A DNA stretch of 64,000 nt, taken from assembly GCF_954871325.1 (NCBI RefSeq), contig NC_088778.1:33926730-33990729 (forward strand). The letters run 5' to 3'. This stretch comes from Gordionus sp. m RMFG-2023 (taxonomy: Eukaryota > Nematomorpha > Gordioida > Chordodea > Parachordodidae). A program made the translations under genes and the position numbers. Under the pieces are notes generated by a model that was not told where the DNA came from, made no database searches, and saw nothing but the letters and a program-made list of their open reading frames with translations. Positions 37,361-48,553 of the stretch are shown one piece after another (position 1 is the first letter of the stretch; the number at the start of each line of letters is the position of its first letter).

Positions 37361-38130
37361 ATATATTTTTATTGTTACATAAAGTGAAGTTGATGATGTC
37401 AATGTCTTTAATTGACACAATGATGGTATATATATATTAAAAGATTATATTTTATTGAACATAAAAAGGCAATATATTCAAATATTTTAAAAAAAACTTA
37501 TTCTAAAATATGTTAATCGTTAGTTTAAAATCCTATATGATTCTATTATTACCTTATAATCATTATTATTGTCAAAAATATGATCTGAATAACATGGATT
37601 ACGAAATTAAATGATAAACAGTCAATATCACCCTAGAAAATGACTGACATGAGCAAATAAAATTTAAAAATAATGAATAAAATTTTCCTGGCAAAATTTA
37701 TTTGTGTGAACTTCTCATATATATATATATAATATTTGATAGATTTTATTTTTTACATTTTTTAAGGCATAATTTAATTTAATTAATTTATGATAAAAAA
37801 AATTCATATAGCGAAAGCGATATGGGTAATTAAAGGTATTGCCATCAATCAATGTCTTTTATGAGTCAAATATAAAATTTTCTGAACATTAATATATAAG
37901 CCTAATAAAGAATATCATTGATTTTGAATTGATTATACTATACTATATAATTATAAGCTAAGATTTCTACACTATTATAAATTTTGACCAATCTAAAATA
38001 ATAAATAATTAAAAAAATATGTATAGAAAAATAATTTAAATTATATAAGGATATTTACTTAGAAATATAAAAATCAAATTGACTTATTTTTATTTAAATA
38101 TGTACACTTTGTTATATAGTATAAGTAAAA
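37361..38130. repeat. Segmental duplicate, copy 1 (partner at 42.1-43.6 kb)
   Basis: Matches 42130-43590 in order: 'gtcaatgtctttaattga', aaaagattatatttt, tatgatct...ta.attacgaaatt, aatatcaccct.gaaaa, ttttcctggcaaaatttattt, gcgaaagcgatatggg and ctgaacatt.atatataagc. Copy 2 has gained at least two insertions, and copy 1 preserves their empty sites. Confidence 0.6.
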
Positions 38131-38143
38131 GATAGAATTTTAC

Positions 38144-38305
38144 TTAAATATTTCTTAGATGATAACGAATTACTGGAACGTCTCCTAACGCTCTTCGCCA
38201 CCTACGGAGCATATGTTCTCCGTGTTGGTGGTTTCCATGTTGGACTCCATGTTGGTCTCCTTGTTTGAATTCTCCAATATATTGGAGGTGGTGCTGTTCG
38301 TCTAA
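38144..38305 (-). CDS. Candidate terminal coding exon, His/Gly/Gln-rich repeat
   Basis: On the - strand a block of 53 codons runs from a possible acceptor (tatacatacag|ttagac, exon start 38305) to a TAA at 38144-38146. It reads LDEQHHLQYIGEF, then a degenerate repeat (GDQHGVQHGNHQHGEH), then MLRRWRRALGDVPVIRYHL. Base composition is distinctly higher in GC than the surrounding AT-rich DNA, and codon use is varied, which is unusual for chance open frames here. No start codon or upstream exon was found, and the family is not recognised. It could be the last exon of an unidentified gene or a relic within a repeat. Confidence 0.35.
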   Translation of the reverse strand, partial: LDEQHHLQYIGEFKQGDQHGVQHGNHQHGEHMLRRWRRALGDVPVIRYHLRNI

Positions 38306-39006
38306 CTGTATGTATAAACATAAACATTTTTGACTATATGCAAGCTCTGATGGTTAACGCGATAATATTATTATAATTCTTTATTTACTATTATTTTTTT
38401 TAAATATGTTCTGGATTCTTCAGTAGCTTCATCAAATATATCTTAGAATCTATATTCCAAATTTCATATATTTCAGCTGGGTAGTTTTTAAGATATAAGC
38501 ATTTTGTGATTGATTGGGGTTTGTGAGACCCCACCAGAGTAAATTTGTATGTTCTATATTTTTTTTTATATCTTATGTATTCGTGTAATTTTTTTTATAT
38601 TGAAGAATAAAGATCCATATTATGAATTATCATGATTATATGATGGATAAGTTATTTTTTTTGGTTTTATATTTGAAATTTGAAAAAAAGTATGCTTTTT
38701 TTTAAAAAAATTTAGCACAAATTATGATTATCCTCATCATCTTTAATTTAGGCTTAAGAAATAAAAATATTTAAATCTTTTATCAAGCTTAAGGTTAGAT
38801 CTATCTTATATCCAATTATCAAATGAAAATAATGAATATTACTGGAGATATATACATTTGAAATTGGGGTCCATTAAACCCCACCCGAGTACTAACGTCA
38901 TTTTTTTCGCCGGAGTAATGAAGGATCAATAAAAATAGAAGTACTCCATTGACATATATTACATCCAAGAGCAGAAAACCGAGTTGAAAAATACGTTGGG
39001 CAACGT
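38306..39006. other. Intergenic, nothing recognised
   Basis: AT-rich with no recognised gene or element boundary. Confidence 0.35.
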
Positions 39007-39014
39007 ATTGTAAG

Positions 39015-39464
39015 CAATGACATAATAATATCCTAGACTGACGACGCATTCGTTAAAATTGTACATCAATGAAAACAGCTGAGGACGCCATTTTGATTAC
39101 CCATATCATTATTAGAAATTATCAGAGTTGTTAAAGGATCTAGATATAAAAATATGATATTTGTATCTGTATCTAGATAGATTTTTCATTAAAATATCTG
39201 TATCTAGATATTAATTTAGATTTAAAAAGTATCTTTTAACAACTCTCGAAATTTTAAACGAGAGGTCAATTTGTTCCTATGTCTGACGCAAACTTTATTA
39301 AAGAATTGCCTGATTATAGAGATAATAATGAAGCAAGTATCTAACATAAGAATAATTACTATATGGGTTACCAATATGGCGGATTGAGCTGATTTGCAGT
39401 TCAACGACGCTTTCAAGTACGTTATTATGGAATGCATAGTCAGTCTAGGTATTATTATTCATTG
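39015..39464. mobile_element. Palindromic hAT-type MITE 'caatgacata', copy 1
   Basis: Ends are caatgacataataatatcct and, inverted, aggtattattattcattg. Inner mirrored words are agactgac, cattcgttaaaa, cagctgaggacgccattttg and aatttcgag. An 8-bp duplication with one mismatch flanks it (attgtaag at 39007-39014, cttgtaag at 39465-39472). A smaller element is nested inside at 39123-39247. Confidence 0.72.
39123..39247. mobile_element. Small MITE nested in the 39.0 kb element
   Basis: Inverted ends agagttgttaaaggat and, inverted, agagttgttaaaagat. The interior repeats 'tatctgtatctagata'. Flanks gaaattat (39115-39122) and gaaatttt (39248-39255) look like an 8-bp target duplication with one change. 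Similar interior words occur at 19880-20060 and 31225-31300. Confidence 0.6.
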
Positions 39465-39555
39465 CTTGTAAGACATCGACTAAAAATTCAATTAATTTAG
39501 CGGAGGTTTTAAAAGAGGGACACTCACTTAAAACATAGATTAATGAGGTTTCCAG

Positions 39556-40409
39556 CAGGGATCCAAACCGAAACGAATATCGGTTCGGTTCAGGTTCAGG
39601 TTCGGATAAAAATAACGGTTCAAGGTTCAGGTTCGGTTCGTAAAAAATTAAAATATTGGTTCGGTTCGAACCTCTAAAAACCGGTTTGAACACTTTTGTA
39701 TTCAAACCTACATTCGAATTATGTATAGGGAAAATATTTTTTTATTTTATCATTAATTTAAAAAACACATAGAAAACCTTCATTTTTATTAATTGCACAT
39801 TATAAAATAACATTTAATTTATAAATATAATAATATATATCAATGATTAATTTTAATATGAACAATATTTTCCTTTTTTTCAACTTAAATTTTTTCTATT
39901 AAGCCGCACAAATTAATATATTTTCAAAATTCGTCTCACTCAAATTACATCTATAAGGAGATAGCATAAATTTAATTGTTCAAACATCTTTCCACACTAA
40001 CTTGGGTGGCCGGCACTGCCAATATGATATCAGATTTGACGTGTCATTTATAATCATATTTTGGATTTAATTTTTCTCTAAGCATTATAATTTATAAGCT
40101 TAAAATATTTAAAAAATGTTGTAAAATGACCATATACTAAAGTTTATAAAAATTATGACCGATACTTATCAATCAAATGTGATTGATGATAATCTTTAAA
40201 TAATTCGAATATAATTGAAATCTAATAATAACTTGCATATTATTTTATAATCTTAAAATTATGATACTCGAACCGGTTCAGAGGCATTTTAGGGGTTCGG
40301 TTCAGATTCGGCTGAAATTTTTTAGCGGTTTAGGTTCGGTTCAGGTTCGATAAAAAATACCGGTTTTTAGCGGTTTAACGGTTTGGTTCAGGTTCGGTTT
40401 GGATCCCTG
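39556..40409. mobile_element. Non-autonomous hAT element with CAGGGATCC ends (854 bp)
   Basis: Perfect 17-bp inverted ends: cagggatccaaaccgaa (39556-39572) and ttcggtttggatccctg (40393-40409). A perfect 8-bp duplication, gtttccag, flanks it (39548-39555 and 40410-40417). Subterminal regions on both sides are stacks of ggttcggttcaggttc words in inverted orientation. The interior is AT-rich with no transposase. CAGGG ends plus an 8-bp duplication place it in the hAT superfamily, and the intact duplication suggests a fairly recent insertion. Confidence 0.9.
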
Positions 40410-40417
40410 GTTTCCAG

Positions 40418-42129
40418 TTATAGATTATCATATTTTATTTTAAAAAAGAGGGGTTTTGGTTAGGTATAAATTTACATTCTTTCTTTCTTTCTTTCTTTCT
40501 TTCTTTTTAACAACAACATTAAAGTGTAAATCTGTTGCATAACAACTGTATTTATTCTTCTATGTATCAAAGGGTCCATAGAATCCAAATATGAATATTT
40601 TTGTTATAATAAGGCAAAATTAAAACTATAATTTTTTTTTTTGATAATTAAGTTAATAGAGCACGTTACTGGCGCCGACTCCGTTGTTGGGAGCGCGGCG
40701 TTACATTTGGGTATTTAAAATCAGTTAGACGGTAAATGTATCGTGTTACTTATGATTCACGAAAAGTTTTTCAAATTTGTATTAAGAATTTATTAATAAT
40801 TTAAATTGATCATTTTTTTTAAAATGGCTCATCAAATTCCTAAATATTTTCAAGTGTTAATAATAATTTATTTAATTTTAGTAACAAATTTTATTAAAAA
40901 TCGGTTTTTAACGAATGTTAGAAAACAACAAATATGATATTCTAAACCGAAGAGGACAAATAATTGTGCTTCGCGTCTAAACCTTAATGCAAAGAAATAT
41001 TCCAGGACTGCCTCCTCTCACTTAAGGAGAATTGGAAAAAAACGGTAAAAAGAGATCAAAAGACATTGAAAGATTTTTTTTATTCTCGTTCCAATCTCTA
41101 GTATATTTAAAGAAAAGAAGGGATGTTTATAGAAGGTAAAAAGCGACATGAATATGTAATTTATTATATTCCAAATCATACAATTGTTACAAGAGGCGCA
41201 ACAGTTATTTCAGGTTCAAATATAATTATGCTTTACAAAGGAAATGCCATAAAATCAGCCTATTAATCCTAACGTATTCTTTAACTGGATAGGATAGTCT
41301 ATAATAAAATCTTCGTAAAATATTACATTTATAATAAATAGATTCTAATAAGAAAATTTAAGGAATAAAAAATGATGGATAAATCGGCTAACTAAATATT
41401 CTATCCAGATAAACATTTACGCGAGCTTGAAGATTTTGCTAGATGTCCAGAAGGTCTAAGCATCTAATAGGGAAATCTCGAGGCCTTGGTAATATTTTTC
41501 TGGCTAAAATACGAGCCGATTAAGAACAGTAGTATCGAAGTAAACAAATAACCACGTTCATTATACATATATGTATTATTTTTAAGAAAATGCATGAAAT
41601 AGGTTATGGGTTAGTTAATAATTATATGATTGCTATAGTGTTACATTTCACATAAAATTAGGATAAGTAAAGTTATATGGTTTTTTTTAAACTTGCTGAA
41701 GGACCAAACCCTTGGGCGTCCAGGTTCGGTAGAAACCATAGGATACTTAGACAAATAAATGGTGTCCAGAAAATTGTGTTCATTTTTAATTTCATTCAAA
41801 TTCTTCTATATAATTAACCTCAAAAATAGATTTATGAATATTTAGGGGGGGGGGGGTATTTAAAGAATTCTTTCATATATAAATAAACAACTTTATATAA
41901 TGATAACAAGAATAAATTAATTCATCATTTTCCCAACATAATAAATCAAATGAAACCCCAAAAAATTGTTTATCAAAGATGTTTTGGATCATTTTTTTTT
42001 TTGAAATAACAAAATAATATATCTTACTTTAGGGGGTAAGAATAAGTTTGTTTTATTTTCAAGTTAATCTTAATTTTAAAAAATATAGTTCAAATATTCG
42101 GTAAAATTATTCGAATCGGATAAAATTTT
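40418..42129. other. Intergenic, with a MITE copy and a duplicated strip
   Basis: A (tttc)n microsatellite lies at 40484-40507. A MITE relative lies at about 41373-41533 (aaatcggctaactaaatatt and, inverted, taatatttttctggctaaaat). The strip at about 41730-42050 (gtagaaaccata, caaataaatg.tgtccag.aaatt) recurs at about 43895-44190. No gene recognised. Confidence 0.45.
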
Positions 42130-43600
42130 TGTTGGTATATACATAAAGTGTCAGTTAGGATGTCAATGTTTTTAATTGATTCAAAGATTGTATATATCAA
42201 TGTCTGACATGTATAATACCTAGACTGACGATTCATTCATTAAAATGCATTTTCTAAGCGTCGATAAAAGCAAATCAGCTGGAGCCGCCATTTTGGTAAC
42301 GCTTGTGATAATCCTTTCTCGTGTTAAAAACTACTATAAAATTGGTAACTTGCTTCTTTGTATCTCGAATCAGGCAATCCTTTAATAAAGTTTGCAACAG
42401 ACATATGGAATAGAATTGACCTCTCGTTTAAATTTTAATAATGATTACTGTAACCAAGATGGCGTCCCCAGCTGATTTGCATTGACGTACACTTTTAATG
42501 AATGAATCATCAGTCTAGGTTTATTATATGTCATTGGTATATATATTTTTTAGATGTTAGTGTTAATGGCGTCTCCAGCTGATTTCAATTGATACATGCT
42601 TTAAAATGCATTTTAAAGAATGAATTGTCAGTCTAGGTATTTTTATATGTCATTGATATTACAAGATTATATTTGATTGAACATGAAAAGGTAAATTAAT
42701 CCAAATTTTTTAAAAAACTTGTAAAATGATTTTTAAAAATTAATATGATTAACCTTCAAAAAAAAACAATTATTACCTTATAGTCAAATTTGTTATTCTC
42801 AAAAAATATGATCTAGATACACGTATTACGAAATTGAGCGATAAACAATTTGTTAATATGAAAAGATTGAGGCCAAGATGGTTCAGCTGATCATCCATCG
42901 GGGAGGGGAAGGGATCGATGGGGTTTGATGGTCCGGGATTGTCGGGGAGTGTGACTGGTGGACCGGACTTAGCGGACATTTTAGTCATCGTACCCAACTC
43001 CAGACGCGGGTCTCACAGAATGATGTAAACCACATCATATTAACGCACGGTTATATGTGACAAACAATGTGGAGAGGGCTTTGGTGAGAGGTGGTATTAT
43101 AAGAGATTTTTAAGTGGAAAGCATTTCACAACGAGATTAGATAATAAACACAACAAATATATATATATATCACCCTGGAAAAAGTAAATGACTAACATAT
43201 TAAATAAAAAGATGCAAAATTTGGGTAACAAAAATTCTGCTTTTTTTTAAAAAATAAAAAAAATTTTCCTGGCAAAATTTATTTATTTGTGCGACTTCTC
43301 TTATAGTATATATATAATGTTTGATAGATATAAATTAATTTAATTATTTATTGATAAAAAATTCGTACAGCGAAAGCGATATGGGTAACAAAAAATTATT
43401 TCCATCAATCAATGTCCCTTTACAAGTCAAATATAAAATTTTCTGAACACTCATATATAAGCGTAACACAGAATATCATATGATTTGAATTATCCCACCA
43501 TTTTTCATAAATTTTGACCAATCTAAAAATCGAAAATAAATAATTTTTAAAAAACAAAAATTAGAAAATTATTTAAATTATACGGATATTTAAGAAATGA
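42130..43600. repeat. Segmental duplicate, copy 2, with insertions
   Basis: Counterpart of 37361-38130. It contains the palindromic MITE at 42198-42536, a right-half copy of that MITE at about 42553-42657, and a GC-richer insert of about 300 bp at about 42860-43160 that is absent from copy 1. Confidence 0.6.
42198..42536. mobile_element. Palindromic hAT-type MITE 'caatgacata', copy 2 (339 bp)
   Basis: Outer ends caatg / cattg followed by mirrored cctagactgacgattcattc and gaatgaatcatcagtctagg, then mirrored cagctggagccgccattttg and caagatggcgtccccagctg. A perfect 8-bp duplication, gtatatat, lies at 42190-42197 and 42537-42544. The duplicate at 37.4 kb has the uninterrupted site (gatggtatatatatatt), showing the insertion happened after the segment was duplicated. 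Confidence 0.85.
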
Positions 43601-43730
43601 AGATGATTAGATGGGTGTGTGGGGTATCTCTGAGGGAGAGAAAAGCTAGCGAGGAATCGCGAGCAAGATTGGGATAAGAAATGATTGGAGTGGTAATGCG
43701 ACTAGTGTTGTTAAACCATCTAACTTTGGC

Positions 43731-43834
43731 AAGAGAAGAGAAGAGAAGAGAAGAGAAGAGAAGAGAAGAGAAGAGAAGAGAAGAGAAGAGAAGAGAAGAG
43801 AAGAGAAGAGAAGAGAAGAGAAGAGAAGAGAAGA

Positions 43835-43879
<45 letters not shown>

Positions 43880-43880
43880 A
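43731..43880. repeat. (aagag)n microsatellite followed by (aaag)n
   Basis: About 21 units of aagag run from 43731 to 43838 and pass into about ten units of aaag to 43880. Open frames across it on both strands are repeat artefacts. Confidence 0.95.
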
Positions 43881-43894
43881 TGAGCATCTGAGTT

Positions 43895-44990
43895 AGGTAG
43901 AAACCATATGACATTTAGGCAAATAAATGATGTCCAGGAAATTATGTTCATTTTTATTTAAATTATTCAATGAATCTTCTTTTTTAATATAATCTCAAAA
44001 AAATAGATTTTATGATTTTTTTTGGCGGAGGAAATTTGAAGAATTCTTTAAAAATTATAAATTTCAAAACTCTATATAATGATTATAAAGAATAATTTAT
44101 TATTAAGACCTAAATTGTTTATCCAGATATTTAGGATCATTTTCAAATAATGTATCTTACTTTAGGGTTAAGAATTAAGTTTATTTCTTTTTAAAGTTAT
44201 TCGTATCCTAATTTTTAATTGGGCATGCGCGCGACATCTGTGAGAGAAAGTGATTGGATCTTTCCAAGATTTTTAAACATTTTAAACATATTATCAATTT
44301 ACTTTTGTTATTAGGTTTTAAAGAGAAAATTTGTTGCTCTGTTTTTTTTTGGATTTTTTTTACATTCGCGGATTGATATTGTGGTGTATTATTTAAGTGT
44401 AATTTCATTTGTTGGTGGTTTGCGAGAAGACTAGGCATTTACTTTGTTACACCATACTTCTATAAGAAGTTAGCATTTGTGACCTTAATTAATTTTAAAA
44501 ATTATATAATATTTTTTTACATTCGCGGATTGATATTGTGGTGTATATTGTAACTTATGATAACTGATTAACTAGTAAATTTTTGGCTTTAAGTTACTTA
44601 AGATTTATTAGGTGGGAAGGATATTCTTTCTAACACACTGCTATTTCCTCTAGTATAAACCTTTAAAAATAAAAGGAAAATATAGTTAGTTAAGTTGATA
44701 ATTTGATAATACTAATTTTAAATCGTTTTTTTGTAAATTACAATAATTAACCTTCGAAAAAAAAATACCTTTTTACCCTAAAGTTGACATATAATTGTTA
44801 TTGTCAAATATAGTCGAATTTAAATCATAAATTTTTTTTTGAATATTCTTCATTCTTTGGGGAACAAAATTAATTGCTAAAAAAATTATTCAATGATTAC
44901 TATAAGCTTTACTTGTATTATATATTTTGAATAAATTCTTAACTCTTTTTTATTTTATACCAAATGATAATAAAGTAAAATTTTTGAATT
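43895..44990. repeat. Duplicated AT-rich strips
   Basis: 43895-44190 matches about 41730-42050. A short direct repeat, acattcgcggattgatattg, occurs at about 44361 and about 44519. 44740-44830 weakly matches 42750-42840. No gene recognised apart from the candidate exon that follows. Confidence 0.45.
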
Positions 44991-44998
44991 AAACAAAA

Positions 44999-45083
44999 AT
45001 GAATATAATTTTTTGGGTGATATGTATTTTCGTAAATGTCCTATGGTTATTACCTAACGCCAAGGCTCAAGAAGTAGTTAGAA
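44999..45083 (+). CDS. Candidate first exon encoding a signal peptide
   Basis: An ATG in a good eukaryotic context (caaaaATG) opens a strongly hydrophobic leader, MNIIFWVICIFVNVLWLLPN, followed by AKA|QE, a typical signal-peptidase site after residue 23. A plausible donor follows (gttagaa|gtaaat), giving an 85-nt phase-1 exon. Read without splicing it stops soon after. No downstream exon of a secreted protein was recognised. The leader differs from the LRR units' leader, so it is not another copy of that family. It could be a real 5' exon of an unknown secreted protein or a chance AT-rich hydrophobic frame. Confidence 0.35.
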
Positions 45084-45099
45084 GTAAATATATCTATTT

Positions 45100-46160
45100 T
45101 AAAAAAAATTCACCTTAGAAAGATGATCAAGGAGGTTTTTCCTCTATTTTTTGTTTATTATTGATGATTCCCTTAAAATGAAAGCCACAGCCATTTTTCA
45201 TATATTCTAGAACCTAGTCTGCTTCAAACCTTTGCTACTTAATAATAAAAAAAAGAAGATATAAGGAATATCGGACAGCAGTGGCCTATCCTGGATTTAT
45301 ATTTCCGAAAAAGGATACAGAAACCCGATGCAGAGATTAGGTTTCCAGAGTCGTTTGTAATCTAGATCGCCATTTTGTACATTTAAATTACTATTTTTTC
45401 TTCAAATTAACTGGACTTAGTTAAAGTGTTGATGGGCTCAATATACATCACTGGCACATGGGCTTAGATAAATATTACTTTAATGATTAAAAAAGCCTTA
45501 ACGAATTAATCCATTCTTTCGCTAATGACATTCCGATGACGTTTGATAGACGGACGCCCATTAATTAGATATTGATTGATATTTTTTTTTTAAAAATGGG
45601 AAATTGCAAATAAAAATCGGCTGATCTAAGTGCAGATGTGAACTAAATTTCATTTTATTTCGCTAATTTCTACTTGGATCTCCTTTTTTTTAAAATTTTG
45701 ATCCTGTAGAGAGATAAGAAGATGTAGAAGAAATAGGACTGAATATGAAAAGATAAGATGGTAATATCGTCATTAGCCTGGGGGATGAGAGGGGGGGGGG
45801 TGTGTTCCTTGCTCTTGATCCCCTTCAATACGTTCTTAGTATTAAGATTTTATTTCCTGAGCATCGACACCTTATTTTTTAGCCTAATTTCTTTGCATCT
45901 TTATACGGCAGTTTCCATTTTAACTCTTCTAAATTTTATTCTTAGTTTCCTTGTTTGACTTCAATCCGCCTTATCTGAGTAACTTATTTTACATTTATAA
46001 ATTAATTTTTTACCCCATACATCACTTAACAATTTCCAGAAAGCTGGATCTGGTTTCCCTGATGCCTCTTGCTTCAGCTTTCTTTGTTCCAATTCTTTAC
46101 CAAATATTTTATTATCAATCGATATCGCCATACAATTCCATCATGGGCGTGATTTCTCAT
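45100..46160. other. Intergenic, nothing recognised
   Basis: AT-rich. The open stretches at 45758 and 45951 are hydrophobic low-complexity frames typical of AT-rich DNA. A run of about 10 G lies near 45791. Confidence 0.4.
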
Positions 46161-46333
46161 TTTTTTTGAATCCCGGAAAAAAAACCCCGGAAAAAAAATC
46201 CCCGGAAAAAAATCCCCGGAAAAAAATCCCCGGAAAAAAAAAACCCCCAGGAATTTTTTTTCATTTTTATAGAATTTAGTTAAGACCTAATAATAAAGAT
46301 ATATTTTTATTTGGCCTCTTTTTTAATGAGTAC

Positions 46334-47614
46334 CTAGATTGATGGGTGTTTATTCCCAACCAGATTAGAAAAACGATGATTCCAACCTTCGCATTGATTA
46401 TTTGTTCGTTCTTCATCTGAGAGAGTGCTCTGATTGACGTTCCAGGTTTCTGAAGGAAATCGAGGCTCAATTCGACGTGTTTGGGATCGAGAATTGCTTC
46501 TCATGACCTCCCTTGATACTCCATTGACATAATTTTTATCGAAATAATCAAGAATGTCCTTACCATTGCTCGGAGTAACTGATCTCAGGAATGTCATTGC
46601 ATTGTCCATATCACATAACGGAACGAATGCTAAGCCGTCCATCATGCCACAAAAAAACTTAGAGTTTCATTGGTCCTGTATTCGCTTTCCAGACCCAGCT
46701 TCTGAATTTTTCTATGTGTACTTTGACACAAATGGTAAAAACATCCTCTAATTACGATGTGATCCCCTAATTGAAAAAAAAAATATAAATTATTAAACAT
46801 ATTAATAATCATACCAATGATATTCTTGACCACGGTCATAGCAGACTTTTCGAAATCCATGTATATATATAATGGATCAGGAAATAAATCCCTTTCCCAT
46901 CATTTAGACATTATTGTTTGAAATATTATTTCATAAGTACTTTGAGTTTTTTTCTGGAGTACACAATAAACCGCTGTAATAAAAATATTGTTTATTGCTA
47001 CTCTAATCACATATAATTGTTGAAAATTTTTTGGGGACATGGCAAAATTACCATCCATATACCACTCTGTCCTATTAGATATTAGATTCAAGGAATCATC
47101 TGTTGCGAACACTATTATGCGTTCTTCAGCTTGTGGGCCATTATCAAATAATAAAAATCGTTTTGAGCTCTGGTAGCCACAATTTGCCCAATCACCTATA
47201 ATATTTAAATTTTTATGAAAATATAATTATATTTAAACTAATACCTTCAATAACTAGGCCTTCCAAATTCTCAAGATTTGAAGGGTGTTGCATTGCTTTG
47301 TGATTCCTTAGAGTTCTTTTTATAGAATCTTCTGATAACATATGCGACTGAACTCTTTGGTCTAATTTTACAATTTCCTCTGCATAAATTGGAAGAGGTT
47401 TTGTCAAAAAGTCTGCACATCGCTTCTTCATGTTAGCAATGGATTTCATTGCTACTAGTCCATCAATATTTGATGGATGATTATGAGCTGTATCAAACCG
47501 GGTCTTGATTATCGAGTGTTGAAAAAAGTATTGCTCGGCATTTAAAAGAAGAATACTTTGAGCAGCGCCATCTAATCTTGTTTGAGCATTTTTTATGTAT
47601 GGTATAAGAATAAC
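46334..47614 (-). pseudogene. MULE transposase gene, three exons, two lesions
   Basis: Exons on the - strand: 47614-47245, 47195-46815 and 46766-46334, with short GT-AG introns that keep frame (joins IEGDWANC and IIGDHIVI). The first exon carries FDTAHNHPSN, a His/Pro pattern seen after FLYWCH-like fingers. The second has FLLFDNG, FATDDSLNL and EWYMDGNF (first catalytic Asp), then MDFEKSAM (second Asp). The third has GCFYHLCQSTHRKIQKLGL, AFVPL and CEGWNHRFSN, as in the MULE domain family. Lesions: an in-frame TGA at 46900-46902 and a one-base loss in a T run near 46650. The frame ends at 46334 just after HPSI, where a donor-like ag|gtactc suggests a lost further exon. It is probably inactive. 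Confidence 0.82.
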
Positions 47615-48436
47615 CTACAAATATGAGCTTTCCAGGTTGAATACGATCCATTTATTTTTTTTTTATAAAATATAAATTTTATGAATAAAATATTTTTGTA
47701 AATTTAATTTTTTTTTTATGTCTTTATATACGGCATAAAGATCCAAATTATTATTGTATAATTTTATAAATAAATACCAATTATAGCGTTTTTAATTGAT
47801 AAACAATCTTTATTCTTTTGATTAAAAATACATTTTAAAACATAAGGATCATAATACATTTTAATATCTGTTCATTTAACTAGTTGCTGAACAATAATAT
47901 TTTTAACAAATTATTAACTTGCAATTGTCTAAATATCAATTATAGCGTTTTTAATTAATAACCAATTTTTATTCTGTTGATTAAAAATACATTTTAAAAC
48001 TTTTAATACGCTAAAAACTAAAGGTAGTTGCATATCAATGAGGTGACAAATCATGAATAAATTAAAATTATCACTATCAAAATACCAAATGCAAAAAAAT
48101 CGAGTATTTTCCATTTGCATTTTAATGGTTTCAACTGAATTAAATTGTATATTGGGTGAATGTATATTTGTTTCTATTATAATAAATCACGAATTTATTT
48201 CAATATTCATCTTTTAAATATGCAATGAATTAAGTTTCTATTTCTTTATATACTGGCTGCTAACAACCAATCAAGTTATATACAGATGTATTTCTAAAAA
48301 TTGATTATCTGCTTAAATAAATTTGTATTTAAAAAAAAATCTGTTTGGATTGGCCTATTTATGCAAGCAGTTACTTCTAATAATTTAGAATATATACATT
48401 ACGTTTCAATAGTAAATATAAATAACCCATCATATT
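47615..48436. other. MULE interior, non-coding
   Basis: AT-rich DNA inside the transposon. An internal direct repeat (tatagcgtttttaatt with attaaaaatacattttaaaac) occurs at about 47783-47842 and 47940-48000. Confidence 0.4.
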
Positions 48437-48553
48437 TGGGGGGGGGGGGGGGTAAATTTGGATGGTGCATCATATTCTTAGGAGGTACACCAACTTCAGC
48501 AAGGCCCATGACAGTAGGAGGAGGAAGCATGAATGGTCTATCAGCAAAAAGTT
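48437..48553 (-). pseudogene. Proline-rich coding-like fragment inside the MULE
   Basis: The - strand reads HQLFADRPFMLPPPTVMGL and then AEVGVPPKNMMHHPN, running into a C/G run at 48438-48451. Codon use and GC content are coding-like against AT-rich surroundings, and it lies upstream of the transposase on the same strand. It may be a first exon of the transposon or a captured host fragment. No start or splice sites are certain. Confidence 0.25.

Noticed and set aside
42870-43020. tRNA gene or tRNA-derived SINE head in the GC-rich insert
   Set aside because: No A-box/B-box pair at proper spacing and no cloverleaf could be traced by eye.
43646-43951. Long open frames in both strands over the aagag/aaag tract
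   Set aside because: They are products of the microsatellite, which lacks stops in several frames.
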